Below the pieces are notes generated by a model, which searched no databases, had not been told where the DNA came from, and saw only the letters and a list, made by a program, of their open reading frames with translations. From JADJPO01 sp963825645 (GTDB taxonomy: Bacteria; Actinomycetota; Actinomycetes; Actinomycetales; Kineosporiaceae): a stretch of 64,000 nt of DNA. Made by a program: the position numbers and the translations under genes. The stretch's first letter is position 1, and each line of letters begins with the position of its first letter. The DNA lies in NCBI GenBank assembly GCA_963825645.1, contig CAWGTT010000006.1, forward strand, positions 1-64,000, read 5' to 3'. Below are positions 1 to 8,766 of this stretch, in pieces.

Positions 1-66
1 GGAGGAGACCTCGTACCGCTGGTCGAGCACACTCCCGACCAGCGGATCCCGAACCGTGGTGTCCAC
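1..66 (-). CDS. pknL: Ser/Thr protein kinase, PknL-like (N-terminal fragment)
   Basis: Only the first 22 codons lie in the window; the gene runs off the left edge. Reading from the GTG at 66 gives VDTTVRDPLVGSVLDQRYEV, which matches the start of actinobacterial PknL kinases: an RDPL segment, then LDxRY leading into the glycine-rich loop. No kinase catalytic motif is visible because the rest is outside. The call is supported by context: an Rv2175c-like gene, a known PknL substrate and neighbour in mycobacteria, lies at 1786. The start codon is inferred from the reading frame; no strong ribosome binding site is seen. Confidence 0.6.
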   Translation of the reverse strand, partial: MDTTVRDPLVGSVLDQRYEVSS

Positions 67-125
67 ACCGGGAGTCTACGGTCGGGTCCATGATCCGGGG
101 GGGTGGGCGCGGGGAGGCGCGGCTC

Positions 126-1460
126 CTAGCGGGCGGCCAGCTCCTTGGCGAACCTCGCACGGTGGGCCTTCACGCTGGCCACGTAGGCCTTGGTGTCCTT
201 GTACATACCCCTGCTACGTACCGAGGCGAGGCCCTGGTAGTAGCCCGCGATCGCGTCGTCCTGGTCGGCGCGGGCCAGCAGAGCGGCCAGGACGGCGACT
301 CCTGCCGTCACGTTGTCCTGCGGTAGCAGCAGGTCCAGCTTGCGGCCCACGAGGTCCGACGCCCACTTCCCGGTGCTGGGAATCACCTGCATGGTGCCGA
401 TGGCGTTGGCCGGGGAGACCGCCCGTTGGTTGAACCCCGACTCCTGGTAGGCGACACCCATGGCCAGAGCCGGGTCGACCCCCATCGCCCGCGCCGTCTT
501 GATCACCATGGCCCGCATCTCGCCTCGACTGGGCACCGCCCGCTTGGCCAGTGTGGCCCGGTTGGCGGCGGCGGCCTGGGCCACGGCGTCGGGGTAGGTC
601 CGGCCGAGAAACGTGTTCGGCACCTTCGGCTTCGGCGGGGCCGGCAGGAGCAGCTTCTGGCCTGGGTGGATCACGCTGGCCTCCTCCAGCGCGTTCAGCT
701 TGAGCACTGTGGCCAGGGGGACCTTCTGGGACTGGCTGATTCCGATCAGCGAGTCCCCGCTCTTGACCACGTAGGTGCGGGTGGGCGGCCGTTCGGGGGC
801 CGCGGGCTTGGCCGTCGTCGGGGGGGAGGCGGGCCGGCTGACGCCGGGCAAGGTGAGCCTCTGGCCGGGGTGGATCAGGTCGGCCGACCGCAGCCGGTTG
901 GCGGCCACGATGGCCGCGGCAGAGATCTTGTGTCGCCCGGCGATGCCCAGCACCGTGTCGCCGGGCCTGACCTGGTAGGCCAAGGCCGGCGGCTTCGTGG
1001 CCGGGGTGACCTTGAGTCCGGGTAGTACCAGTTGTTGGCCGATCAGGAGCAGTCCGGAGGCCGGAAGGTGGTTCGCCGTCATGATCGCCTGGACGGGGAT
1101 CCTGGTCCGCGCGGAGATGTGGGTGACGGTGTCGCCGGGTTTGACCGTGTAGGTCGCCGGGACCGCGGCCTGCACCGGCCCACGCCCGGGTGTCGTCAGC
1201 AGTCGGCCGCCCTCGAGGGGGCCACTCGGCTGGGCGGCCGCGACGGCGTGGGCAGGCGTGTGGGTGGTGGCCATCAGCGCAGCGGTGATGAGCGGCACCC
1301 CGGCGACCCGGAGGGCGAGCGGCATCTGCCCGCCGATCTGGTCGGCCATCTGCTCCACGCGGTCCGGCGATCCGGCGGCATGCCGGACCGCCGTCCTCCG
1401 CCGCGGCGCTCTCGATGTGGTGGGCGGTGCGTCAGGCGTCCTGCGGCGCTCCTGGCTCAC
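126..1460 (-). CDS. LysM-repeat lytic transglycosylase (SLT domain)
   Basis: Predicted secreted or membrane-anchored peptidoglycan hydrolase of 444 residues. The GTG at 1460 is chosen because GGAGG lies 7 nt upstream; an in-frame start at 1532 has no such site. A hydrophobic signal or anchor segment lies near residues 48-68 and ends in an AHA-like site. Three LysM modules follow from about residue 103, each with a YxVxxGDT/S start and an IxPGQxLxLP-type end. The C-terminal ~120 residues form a transglycosylase SLT domain with the QESGF catalytic glutamate, an IGTMQV segment and a terminal GYYQG segment. It lies between the kinase fragment and the Rv2175c-like gene and is divergent from the latter, which suggests a cell-wall role linked to PknL signalling; that link is inference. 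Confidence 0.88.
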   Translation of the reverse strand: MSQERRRTPDAPPTTSRAPRRRTAVRHAAGSPDRVEQMADQIGGQMPLALRVAGVPLITAALMATTHTPAHAVAAAQPSGPLEGGRLLTTPGRGPVQAAVPATYTVKPGDTVTHISARTRIPVQAIMTANHLPASGLLLIGQQLVLPGLKVTPATKPPALAYQVRPGDTVLGIAGRHKISAAAIVAANRLRSADLIHPGQRLTLPGVSRPASPPTTAKPAAPERPPTRTYVVKSGDSLIGISQSQKVPLATVLKLNALEEASVIHPGQKLLLPAPPKPKVPNTFLGRTYPDAVAQAAAANRATLAKRAVPSRGEMRAMVIKTARAMGVDPALAMGVAYQESGFNQRAVSPANAIGTMQVIPSTGKWASDLVGRKLDLLLPQDNVTAGVAVLAALLARADQDDAIAGYYQGLASVRSRGMYKDTKAYVASVKAHRARFAKELAAR

Positions 1461-1785
1461 TCGTGGTCCTCCGTGACGACGGCATCCGGCAGCCGAGAGA
1501 CGCCGGCCGGGGGAAGTCGGCCGGAACGACACCGCGACTGTTGCTGCAGTGATAGTTGTGACGATTGTGACTGTTGGTGCGTCTGAGACCGTAGCGCAAA
1601 GCGGGACGAAAGGCGGAGCGACACGTCCGCCTCACGGAGGCGGCCGAGGTGCGGTCGAGTCGTTGGTCCTGAGCGGTCGAGTCGCTGGTCCTGAGCAGGC
1701 GAGTCGTGTCCTGAACTGGACCGTGACTGGGGAGCGGTACCACGCCGGCTCGCGTCAGCCGGGCCGGCTGCGCCATGCTGTGCCG
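1461..1785. other. divergent intergenic region with hairpin and 22-bp repeats
   Basis: This 325-nt spacer separates the divergent LysM/SLT and Rv2175c-like genes and must carry both promoters. It holds a perfect small hairpin (CGCCTC-ACG-GAGGCG, about 1628-1642) and three tandem 22-bp units from 1653. No coding frame in it is convincing. The overlapping open frames start far upstream of the recognisable wHTH protein and have no matching ribosome binding site. Confidence 0.6.
1653..1718. repeat. three tandem 22-bp repeats
   Basis: The unit starts GGTCGAGTCG-TTGGTCCTGA at 1653, recurs with one change at 1675, and recurs in diverged form at 1697, so the period is exactly 22 nt (about two helical turns). 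Even spacing on one face of the DNA, upstream of a DNA-binding protein gene, is what an operator array would look like, but no regulator can be assigned. Confidence 0.6.
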
Positions 1786-2139
1786 GTGAGTGATCTCGAC
1801 CTCCTGGTCAGCCACTGGCTGACCCTGCCGGACGTCGCCGAGCAGCTCGGCGTCGACGTGGTCCGGGTGCGGCGGCTGATCCAGGAACGGTTCCTGGTGG
1901 CTGTGCGGCGCGGGGAGCATTCTGTGCTCAGCGTGCCCGCCGACCTGCTCAAGGACGGCGAACCGCTGACCCAGCTGCCCGGCACTCTGACGGTGCTCTA
2001 CGACGCCGGGTTCGGCGAGGAGTCGGCGCTGAGCTGGTTGCTCACCCCTGACGACACGCTGCCCGGCTCACCGCTCGAGGCACTACGAGCGGGACGCAAG
2101 ACCGAGGTGCGTCGGCGGGCCCAGGCGCTGGCGTTCTGA
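1786..2139 (+). CDS. Rv2175c-like winged-helix DNA-binding protein
   Basis: A 117-residue protein resembling mycobacterial Rv2175c, a winged helix-turn-helix protein phosphorylated by PknL. The N-terminal half has the HTH (LPDVAEQLGV, then VRRLIQERFLVAVRR). The C-terminal half has the family's LPGTLTVLYDAGF and WLLTPDDTLPGSPLEALR stretches and ends in RRRAQALAF, closely like the mycobacterial terminus. The GTG at 1786 begins just before the conserved domain. There is no clear Shine-Dalgarno sequence, so the message may be leaderless. The mycobacterial protein carries an N-terminal threonine phospho-site; here the short N-terminus (VSDLDLLVSHWLTLPD) offers one threonine. Function follows from homology and from the PknL fragment at the left edge. 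Confidence 0.85.
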   Translation: MSDLDLLVSHWLTLPDVAEQLGVDVVRVRRLIQERFLVAVRRGEHSVLSVPADLLKDGEPLTQLPGTLTVLYDAGFGEESALSWLLTPDDTLPGSPLEALRAGRKTEVRRRAQALAF

Positions 2140-2143
2140 GCCG

Positions 2144-3109
2144 TCAGGCGGCGTGCCAGCGCTGTTGCTCGCGTCGACAGGCCCGCGCGCGGCGCCAGGC
2201 CGGCAGCGCGACCTCGAGCCGACGCCGCAACGGGACGCTGACCCGATCCTTGAGCACCTGGTAGTCGGCGGCCTCGATCTCCTCGAGGATGCCGCCATAG
2301 AGGGTGAACGCGGTGCGCACGCAGTCCCGACTGGTGGGGTGCAGCATGTCGATTCCGGGCTCGGCGAAGGCGTACAGGGCGCGGGTTCGCTCGATCTCGA
2401 ACTTCAGCAGCTCGCGGATCGGCGGGGTGACCCGGCCCGCTGCCAACAGCTCGCGAGTCACTCCGAAGACCTCGAGGTCCTCTTGGGGCAGGTAGACACG
2501 TCCGCGCTGGAGGTCCTCTCCGACGTCGCGGATGAAGTTGGTCATCTGGAACGCCTCGCCCAGCGCGCGGGCACGTGCCCCCGCCTCCGGCGCCATCGGC
2601 TCCAGGATCGGCAGCATCTGCAGCCCGATCACCGCCGCCGAGCCGTACATGTAGTGTTCAAGGTCGGCGTAGGTCGGGTAGCCGATCACCGTGATGTCGA
2701 GCTGCATCGACTCCAGGAACGCCTCGACGTGGGCCCGGGGCAGGCTCCAGCGGCGCATCGTATGGGCCATCGCTCGGGCCACCGGGTCGGCGTGCCGGGC
2801 CTGGGTCCGAGAGACCACGGCGCCGTCCGCGGTGGCGGTCGCGGACAACCCGTCCAGGAACGCCGTTCCCCAGTCGATCAAGGCTTGCGGATCGGGGTCG
2901 GTGAGCGAGTCGACGAACTCGTCGGCGCGCCGAGCGAAGCCGTACAGTGCCCAGACGTAGGGCCGCTTGGCCGGGGGCAGCAGCATCGTCGACAGGTAGT
3001 AGGTGCGGCCGTGCTCGCGGTGCAACCGCCGGCAGACCTCGTAGGCCTGGCGCAGTTGTGGGTCCTCGATCTGCGCGGCGTCCAGCGCCTGACGGCTCAC
3101 GGCTGACAT
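2144..3109 (-). CDS. crtB: phytoene synthase
   Basis: Condenses two geranylgeranyl diphosphates to phytoene, the first committed carotenoid step. The 321 residues show the trans-isoprenyl synthase head-to-head signature: first Asp-rich motif DEFVD at 63-67, second motif NFIRDVGED at 191-199 followed by GRVYLP, and YYLSTMLLPPAKR near the N-terminus. The length is normal. It is the last gene of the leftward operon idsA-crtI-crtB, 30 nt after crtI. It ends 5 nt from the convergent stop of the Rv2175c-like gene. Confidence 0.95.
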   Translation of the reverse strand: MSAVSRQALDAAQIEDPQLRQAYEVCRRLHREHGRTYYLSTMLLPPAKRPYVWALYGFARRADEFVDSLTDPDPQALIDWGTAFLDGLSATATADGAVVSRTQARHADPVARAMAHTMRRWSLPRAHVEAFLESMQLDITVIGYPTYADLEHYMYGSAAVIGLQMLPILEPMAPEAGARARALGEAFQMTNFIRDVGEDLQRGRVYLPQEDLEVFGVTRELLAAGRVTPPIRELLKFEIERTRALYAFAEPGIDMLHPTSRDCVRTAFTLYGGILEEIEAADYQVLKDRVSVPLRRRLEVALPAWRRARACRREQQRWHAA

Positions 3110-3139
3110 CCTGCCCGACTCACCCCTGCCGCCGGCCGG

Positions 3140-4660
3140 TCATCGCCAGGCCCGCGAGGTGTAGGACGGGTCGCGTCCGGTGATCCGTTCGGCGGCCAGA
3201 CGTCCCGAGATCAGCACCATCGGCACCCCGACGCCGGGCTGGGTCCCGGAGCCGGTGAACACCACGTTCTCGCCCCACAGGTTGCCTGGGCGGAACGGGC
3301 CGCTCTGGGTGAAGGTGTGCGCGGCTGCGAACGGAGCGCCGGCGGCCATGCCCTGGGCCTGCCAGTCCAGCGGGGTGGTGATGTGCTCGACATCGATCGA
3401 GGAGGCGAAGTCGCGGTAGCCGCGGGCCTCGAGCGTGCGCAGCACGTGATCACGGTACTGCGGACCGATCCGCTGCCAGTCGATCGTCGACGTGGTGTTC
3501 GGGGTCGGGAACAGCACGTAGTAGATGTGCCGGTCCGGCGGGGCCAGACCGGGGTCGGTCTGGGTCGGGTTCGACACCAGCACCGACGGGTCCGACATCA
3601 GCCGGCCAGAGTCGAGCTCGGCGAAGACCTGCCGCCAGGCCGTCCCGAAGTGGATGTTGTGGTGGGCGAGCTGCGGGTAGCTCGCGCGCGACCCGGCCAG
3701 CAGTAGGTAGCAGGAAGGGGAGTAGCGCAGCCTGCCCACGCGGCGCGGAGTGTGTCCGAGCAGGTCCCGGTAGGCCACCGGCAGGTCGGGGTTGAGGACC
3801 ACGGCGTCCGCGGCGATCCGTTCCCCGTCAGCGGTCAGGACGGCGTGCGCCCGCCCGCCGCTGTGCTCCACGGCGGTCACCGTGGTCGAGTAGCGGAAGG
3901 TGACGCCGTGCTTGGCCGACGCGTCGGCCATCGCCCGCGGAAGGGCGTGCATGCCGCCGCGCAGGGTGAAGACCCCGGCCACGGCGTCCATGTAGGAGAT
4001 CACCGCGTAGATGGCCAGCGCCCGGTAGGGGGACACGCCCGCATACATCGCCTGGAAGGAGTAGAGGCGTTGGGTGCGCTCGTCCTTCAGATAACGGGCC
4101 ACCGTCGGGGCCAGGCGACGAAAGCCCCCCGCGGCGACCAGCCGGGCCAGGTTCGGCAGGGTGGACGGCGCGAGCAGGTCGAGCGGGGAGCCGATCGATC
4201 GGTCGATGAAGTCGCGCATCTCGTAGTGGTACAGGCGAGACACGAAGTCGACGTATCGGGCGAACCCGGCTGCCTCCTGCGGGCCGCACACTCGTTCGAT
4301 CTCGGCCTGCATCCTGCCCGTGTCGGCATGGACGTCCATCGTCGAGGAGTCGGCGAACGTCGCCCGGTACAGAGGGTCCAGCGGGGTCAGGTCGAGCCAG
4401 TCGGTCATCGACTCGCCGAGGCTGTCGAAGCAGTCCTCGATCAGGTCGGGCATGGTCAGCACGGTCGGTCCGGTGTCGAACCGATAGCTGCCCTCGGGCG
4501 TATCGGTGACGACCAGTCCGGCCCTGCCGCCGGGTACCGGCTCGCGCTCCAGCACCGTCACCCGCCGCCCGGCGCCGGCCAGCCTCATCGCTGCGGACAG
4601 GCCGGCCAGTCCCGCACCGACGACCACCACATGGTCGGTCCGGCCGCGAACGGTCTTCAT
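3140..4660 (-). CDS. crtI: phytoene desaturase (CrtI type)
   Basis: FAD-dependent desaturase of 506 residues that converts phytoene toward lycopene. The N-terminus has the Rossmann dinucleotide fold GAGLAG (15-20) ending in an acidic residue of VLERE. The C-terminus has the bacterial-type CrtI signature with FTGSGTQPGVGVPMVLISG. The ATG at 4660 has GAAGGTGA a few nt upstream. It lies between idsA and crtB with gaps of 39 and 30 nt in one transcriptional direction. No lycopene cyclase or other tailoring enzyme is in the window, so the end product cannot be told. Confidence 0.95.
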   Translation of the reverse strand: MKTVRGRTDHVVVVGAGLAGLSAAMRLAGAGRRVTVLEREPVPGGRAGLVVTDTPEGSYRFDTGPTVLTMPDLIEDCFDSLGESMTDWLDLTPLDPLYRATFADSSTMDVHADTGRMQAEIERVCGPQEAAGFARYVDFVSRLYHYEMRDFIDRSIGSPLDLLAPSTLPNLARLVAAGGFRRLAPTVARYLKDERTQRLYSFQAMYAGVSPYRALAIYAVISYMDAVAGVFTLRGGMHALPRAMADASAKHGVTFRYSTTVTAVEHSGGRAHAVLTADGERIAADAVVLNPDLPVAYRDLLGHTPRRVGRLRYSPSCYLLLAGSRASYPQLAHHNIHFGTAWRQVFAELDSGRLMSDPSVLVSNPTQTDPGLAPPDRHIYYVLFPTPNTTSTIDWQRIGPQYRDHVLRTLEARGYRDFASSIDVEHITTPLDWQAQGMAAGAPFAAAHTFTQSGPFRPGNLWGENVVFTGSGTQPGVGVPMVLISGRLAAERITGRDPSYTSRAWR

Positions 4661-4699
4661 CTGGTCACCTTCATGGATGTCGGGGTACTGAGATCGCTC

Positions 4700-5782
4700 T
4701 CAGTGGGCTCGTTGTGTGGTGGCGCTGACCAGGTCGTCGAGCACCTGGTAGGAGGGCTCGCCCAGCCCGAGCGCGGGCAGCGCGGCCAGGGCGGCCCGGG
4801 CCGCGGTGACCCGCTCGCAGATCATTGCTTCGACAGATGCGAGCGCGCCGGTCTCGACGATCACCTCGCGCAGAGCAGCGACGCCGTCCGCGTCCAGACC
4901 GGGGTCGCCGAGCAGCCGGTCGACCACGGCCGTCTGATCGGGTGAGGCGGTGGCCAGCGCCTGGCCGACCAGCACCGTGCGCTTGCCCTCGCGCAGGTCG
5001 TCGCCGGCCGGTTTGCCCGTTGTCGTGGCGTCGCCGAAGACGCCGAGCACGTCGTCGCGCAGCTGGAAGGCCTCACCCAGCGGAAGCCCGTAGGACCGGT
5101 ACCCGTCGAGCAGGGCGTCCGAGGCGCCGGCCAGCGCACCGCCGATCTGCAGCGGCTCCTCGATGGTGTACTTCGCGCTCTTGTACCGGATCACCTGTCG
5201 GGCGCGTTCGACAGCATCCCCGGGCCCTGCAGTCTGCTGTTCCAGCATGTCCAGGTACTGCCCGGCCATGAGCTGGGTTCGCATCCGGTCGAAGGGACGG
5301 CGGCCTCGGCGCAAGGCCGTCGCGTCCAGCCCGCTGCCGGTGAGCAGCTCGTCGCTCCAGACCAGGCACAGGTCGCCGGCCAGAACCGCCGCCGCCATGC
5401 CGAAACGTTCGCCGTCGCCGTCCCAGCCGCCGTCGCCGTGCAGGCGGGCGAACCGACGGTGCACCGCCGGCATCCCGCGGCGGGTGTCGGAGTCGTCCAT
5501 GACATCGTCGTGGATCAGCGCGGCGGCCTGGAACAGCTCCATCGCTGCCGCAGCGGCGACGATCGCCTCGCCATCCGGCCCGCCCGCTCCTCGCCAGCCC
5601 CAGTAGCAGAACGCCGCGCGCAGCCGCTTGCCCCCGCGCAGCAGGTCACTGATCGTGTCGGCCAGCACCAGGCAGTCCGGGGAGACGGTCTCCAGGGCGT
5701 CCTGTCTCTCCGCGACGAAGGCGTCGAGCACCTTATGCACGCGTTCGCGCAGACTGTCGGTGTCTAGCGGGTTGTGCGGCAC
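4700..5782 (-). CDS. idsA: polyprenyl diphosphate synthase (GGPP synthase, IdsA type)
   Basis: Chain-elongating isoprenyl diphosphate synthase of 360 residues, predicted to make the C20 precursor for CrtB. It has GGKRLR at 50-55, the first Asp-rich motif DDVMDDSDTRRG at 92-103 and the second motif DDVLGVFGD starting at 243, where the last Asp of DDxxD is Gly, as is usual for actinobacterial enzymes of this type. First gene of the idsA-crtI-crtB operon. It is divergent from metF with only 28 nt between the starts, so the two promoters must overlap or lie inside the coding regions. The same idsA/metF pairing occurs in mycobacteria. Confidence 0.92.
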   Translation of the reverse strand: MPHNPLDTDSLRERVHKVLDAFVAERQDALETVSPDCLVLADTISDLLRGGKRLRAAFCYWGWRGAGGPDGEAIVAAAAAMELFQAAALIHDDVMDDSDTRRGMPAVHRRFARLHGDGGWDGDGERFGMAAAVLAGDLCLVWSDELLTGSGLDATALRRGRRPFDRMRTQLMAGQYLDMLEQQTAGPGDAVERARQVIRYKSAKYTIEEPLQIGGALAGASDALLDGYRSYGLPLGEAFQLRDDVLGVFGDATTTGKPAGDDLREGKRTVLVGQALATASPDQTAVVDRLLGDPGLDADGVAALREVIVETGALASVEAMICERVTAARAALAALPALGLGEPSYQVLDDLVSATTQRAH

Positions 5783-5810
5783 GCAACGAGCCTAGACATA
5801 CGCTGGGAAC

Positions 5811-6698
5811 ATGGCGACCGGATCCATCCCGGCTGGGGGGCCCACCCGCGGCGAGCGCTCGTTCTCCTTCGAGTTCTTCCCACCCAAGGACGATCATGGC
5901 GAGGAGGTGCTCTGGCGGGCGATCCGCCGGCTGGAGCCCCTGGCGCCCAGCTTCGTCTCGGTCACCTACGGCGCGGGCGGCTCCACCCGGGACCGAACCA
6001 CTCGGGTCACCGCCCAGATCGCGGCGCAGACCATACTCACCCCGGTGGCCCACCTCACGTGCGTCGGCGCCTCGCGCGCCGAGCTGCGCCAGGTGATCGG
6101 GGCGTACGCCGACGGCGGGGTGCACACCGTGATGGCCCTGCGCGGCGATCCCCCGGGCGGGCCGGGCAGCACGTGGACGGCGCATCCCGAGGGTCTGGAC
6201 CACGCCGTCGACCTGGTCCGGCTGGTCCGGGAGGTCAGCCGGTTCCGGGTCGGTGTCGCCGCGTTCCCCGACGGCCACCCGGAGAGCCCCGACCTCGACC
6301 ACGACGCGAAGGTGCTCGTCGCCAAGGCCGAGGCGGGCGCAGACTTCGCCGTCACCCAGTTCTTCTTCGACGCCGACGCCTACTTCCGCCTGCTCGACCG
6401 GCTCGCCGAGCTCGACTGCCGTCTCCCGGTCATCCCGGGGATCATGCCGGTGACGAACATCTCCCAGGTGCAGCGCTTCGCCCAGCTCTCCGGCACCCCC
6501 GTGCCGGCGCCTGTCGTCGCCCGGCTCGACGCGGTCCACGATGATCCGGTGGCCGTTCGCCGGGTCGGCGTTGAGCTGGCCACCGACCTGTGCCGGCGGT
6601 TGCTGGACGGCGGCGCACCGGGGCTGCACTTCTACACGCTGAACCGTTCCACCGCGACGCTGGAGGTCTTCAACGAGCTCGGGGTGGGCCCGCGGTGA
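5811..6698 (+). CDS. metF: 5,10-methylenetetrahydrofolate reductase
   Basis: Reduces methylene-THF to methyl-THF for methionine synthesis, using FAD. The 295 residues carry the family motifs FSFEFFPPK near the N-terminus, FVSVTYGAGGS, ALRGDPP, AVTQFFFD and VIPGIMPV. The length is typical of bacterial MetF without a regulatory domain. The start ATG lies 28 nt from the divergent idsA start. The next gene begins within its stop codon (GTGA overlap). I see no SAM or cobalamin riboswitch in the tiny upstream gap. Confidence 0.95.
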   Translation: MATGSIPAGGPTRGERSFSFEFFPPKDDHGEEVLWRAIRRLEPLAPSFVSVTYGAGGSTRDRTTRVTAQIAAQTILTPVAHLTCVGASRAELRQVIGAYADGGVHTVMALRGDPPGGPGSTWTAHPEGLDHAVDLVRLVREVSRFRVGVAAFPDGHPESPDLDHDAKVLVAKAEAGADFAVTQFFFDADAYFRLLDRLAELDCRLPVIPGIMPVTNISQVQRFAQLSGTPVPAPVVARLDAVHDDPVAVRRVGVELATDLCRRLLDGGAPGLHFYTLNRSTATLEVFNELGVGPR

Positions 6699-7348
6699 GT
6701 ACCGCGGCGACGTCGTCGACGATCGCGGTGTCCGGGACCGGGCGGGCCAGCGCAGCACCGGACGTGATGCGCGTCCGACTGACGGCGAGCGCGATGCGTC
6801 CCACGGTCGCCGCAGCCCTTGCCGCCTCGGAGCAGGCCGTCACATCGATCCGAGCGGTGCTGTCAGACGCGGGTCTGGCGCCGGCCGACGCCGCCACGGT
6901 CGGGCTGTCGATCGTGGCGGAACAGGTCTGGGCCGAGCAGACCGGTCCACGCACGGTCGGGTTCCGCAGTGAGCACCGGCTGGCGCTGTCGCTGCGCGAG
7001 CTGTCCGAAGCGGGTCGCCTGCTGGGGGACGCCCTGGCCGGCGGCGGGGACGACCTGCGTCTCGACGGGGTCAGCTTCGAGGTCGAGGACGACGCTGCGC
7101 TGCTGGCCAGAGCCCGGGCCGCGGCCTGGGCGGACGCCGAGGCCGTCGGACGCCAGCTCGCGGAGCTGTCCGGTCGCCGGCTCGGTCCGGTCGAGATGAT
7201 CACTGAGCAGGGCGGCACCGCCCCTGAGCCGATGCGGGTGGCGGCGCGGAGCAGCGAGCAGGACTCCGGTACCCCGGTAGGGGTGGAACCTGGCGTGGTC
7301 GCCGTCGAGGTGACCCTCGCCGTCCAGTGGTCCCTCGATCGTCCCTGA
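6695..7348 (+). CDS. SIMPL domain protein (DUF541)
   Basis: A 217-residue protein of the SIMPL/DUF541 family: an N-terminal ISVSGTGRASAAPD-like strand, a central Ala-rich helix with predicted IRAVLSDAGL, and a C-terminal VEVTLAVQWSL strand. It starts with GTG overlapping the metF stop by 4 nt, so it is probably translated with metF. There is no obvious signal peptide from this start, unlike many secreted family members, so a cytoplasmic location is likely. Molecular function is not known. Confidence 0.75.
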   Translation: MSTAATSSTIAVSGTGRASAAPDVMRVRLTASAMRPTVAAALAASEQAVTSIRAVLSDAGLAPADAATVGLSIVAEQVWAEQTGPRTVGFRSEHRLALSLRELSEAGRLLGDALAGGGDDLRLDGVSFEVEDDAALLARARAAAWADAEAVGRQLAELSGRRLGPVEMITEQGGTAPEPMRVAARSSEQDSGTPVGVEPGVVAVEVTLAVQWSLDRP

Positions 7349-7393
7349 GCATGACTGCGCCCCACCAACGAGACGCCCGAACGAGAGGTGAGC

Positions 7394-8167
7394 ATGACTG
7401 CCCTGCTGGGTGCCCACGTCGACCCCACCGACCCGCTGGGGCACGCCGAACGCATCGGCGCCCAGGTGATCCAGATCTTCCTCGCCGACCCGCAGAGCTG
7501 GCGCACGCCGCCGCCGCACCCGCAGGCCGACGCGCTGAGGGACAGCGGGCTGACGATCTACGTGCACGCCCCCTACCTGGTCAACCTGGCCAGCACGAAC
7601 AACAAGATCCGGATCCCGAGCCGCAAGATCCTGGCCCAGCACGCCGAGGCGGCGGTCGCGATCGGTGCCAGAGGCCTGGTCGTTCACGGCGGGCACGTCA
7701 CGGCCAAGGACGACCCCAGCGCCGGGATCGACAACTGGCGCAAGGCCCTGGAACGGGCCGATGCCGAGGGTGGCTACGGATTGACGATCCTGATCGAGAA
7801 CACCGCCGGCGGTGAGAACGCGATGGCCCGCCGGTTCGACCGCCTGGCCATGCTCTGGGAGGCCGTCGGTGAGTTCGGACCCGGGTTCGTCCTGGACACC
7901 TGCCACGCCCATGCCGGTGGTGAGGAGCTGGCGGACATCGTCGACCGGGTGCGGTCCATCACCGGACGCATCGACCTGGTGCACGCCAACAGCTCCCGAG
8001 ACTCGTTCGACTCCGGTGCCGACCGGCACGCCAACTTCGCCACCGGCACCGTCGACGCCGAGCTGATCGCGGCGGTCTGCCGGGACGCGGGCTGCGACGT
8101 CGTCATCGAGACCCCGGTCGAGGGACACGCCGACGACCTGGCCTTCCTCCGTGAGCGCCTGGGGTGA
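7394..8167 (+). CDS. nfo: endonuclease IV-like AP endonuclease (TIM barrel)
   Basis: Deoxyribonuclease IV family (AP endonuclease 2, xylose-isomerase-like TIM barrel) of 257 residues. Visible metal-site and barrel segments are YVHAPYLVNLAS, VVHGGHV, ILIENTAGG, VLDTCHAHAGG, HANSSRDSFDSGADRHANF and VIETPVEGH. These supply the His, Glu and Asp ligands of the trinuclear zinc site. It acts in base excision repair. ATG at 7394 is preferred (GAGAGG 5 nt upstream) over the GTG two codons earlier. The downstream membrane gene overlaps its stop by 4 nt. Confidence 0.9.
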   Translation: MTALLGAHVDPTDPLGHAERIGAQVIQIFLADPQSWRTPPPHPQADALRDSGLTIYVHAPYLVNLASTNNKIRIPSRKILAQHAEAAVAIGARGLVVHGGHVTAKDDPSAGIDNWRKALERADAEGGYGLTILIENTAGGENAMARRFDRLAMLWEAVGEFGPGFVLDTCHAHAGGEELADIVDRVRSITGRIDLVHANSSRDSFDSGADRHANFATGTVDAELIAAVCRDAGCDVVIETPVEGHADDLAFLRERLG

Positions 8168-8766
8168 GGACGGCCAAAGCGGTTGCCGGCGCAGTGTTCC
8201 TGGCCACCGTCGTCCAGCTCGCGGTGGGGGCGTTCGTGCCCGGCCTGCAGCAGTTCGAGGGCAAGGCGTTCGGGGCTCGGCTGCTCGCCTACCCGGCGAT
8301 GATGGCGGTGGTACCGGCCGGGTGGTGGCTCGTGCGCCGCCGCGCGACCGATGCCGGTGCGCCCGGCGCGGTGTCCGCGGCGGCGGTGCCATGGGCCGCC
8401 TTCGCCCTGGTGATGGCCCCGTTCCTGATCGACGTCACCGGCAACACCGCCGACCTGTACGACCGGGTGTGGTGGTGGGACGATGCGAACCACTTCGTCA
8501 ACTGGGCGCTGCTGTGCGCCGGGATCGGTCTACTGGTCGGCGGGGGCATCGCGCGACCCTGGCAGCTGGTCACGCTGGTTACCGGGATCGGCGCCGTCCT
8601 GGCGATCGGCTGGGAGCTGGGCGAGTGGTACACCTTCATCCGACACGGCACCGAGCTCGACACCGCCTACACCGACACGCTCGGCGACGAGGCGCTGGGC
8701 ACGCTGGGGGCGCTGCTCGCCGGTGTGGTGCTGGCCACCCGCGGTCGGCTTTTGGTCAGCGGTTGA
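8164..8766 (+). CDS. predicted multi-pass membrane protein
   Basis: A 200-residue protein with about five to six hydrophobic segments separated by short polar loops. A loop with YDRVWWWDDANHFVNW and a later LGDEALGTLGALLAG segment recall the DUF2238/YjdF-type families, where conserved Asp and His sit at the membrane; this assignment is tentative. The GTG start overlaps the nfo stop, suggesting co-translation. Its 3' end overlaps the convergent gene at 8756 by 11 nt. Confidence 0.65.
   Translation: MRTAKAVAGAVFLATVVQLAVGAFVPGLQQFEGKAFGARLLAYPAMMAVVPAGWWLVRRRATDAGAPGAVSAAAVPWAAFALVMAPFLIDVTGNTADLYDRVWWWDDANHFVNWALLCAGIGLLVGGGIARPWQLVTLVTGIGAVLAIGWELGEWYTFIRHGTELDTAYTDTLGDEALGTLGALLAGVVLATRGRLLVSG

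Noticed and set aside
5783..5810. SAM or cobalamin riboswitch before metF
   Set aside because: The whole spacer is 28 nt, far too short.
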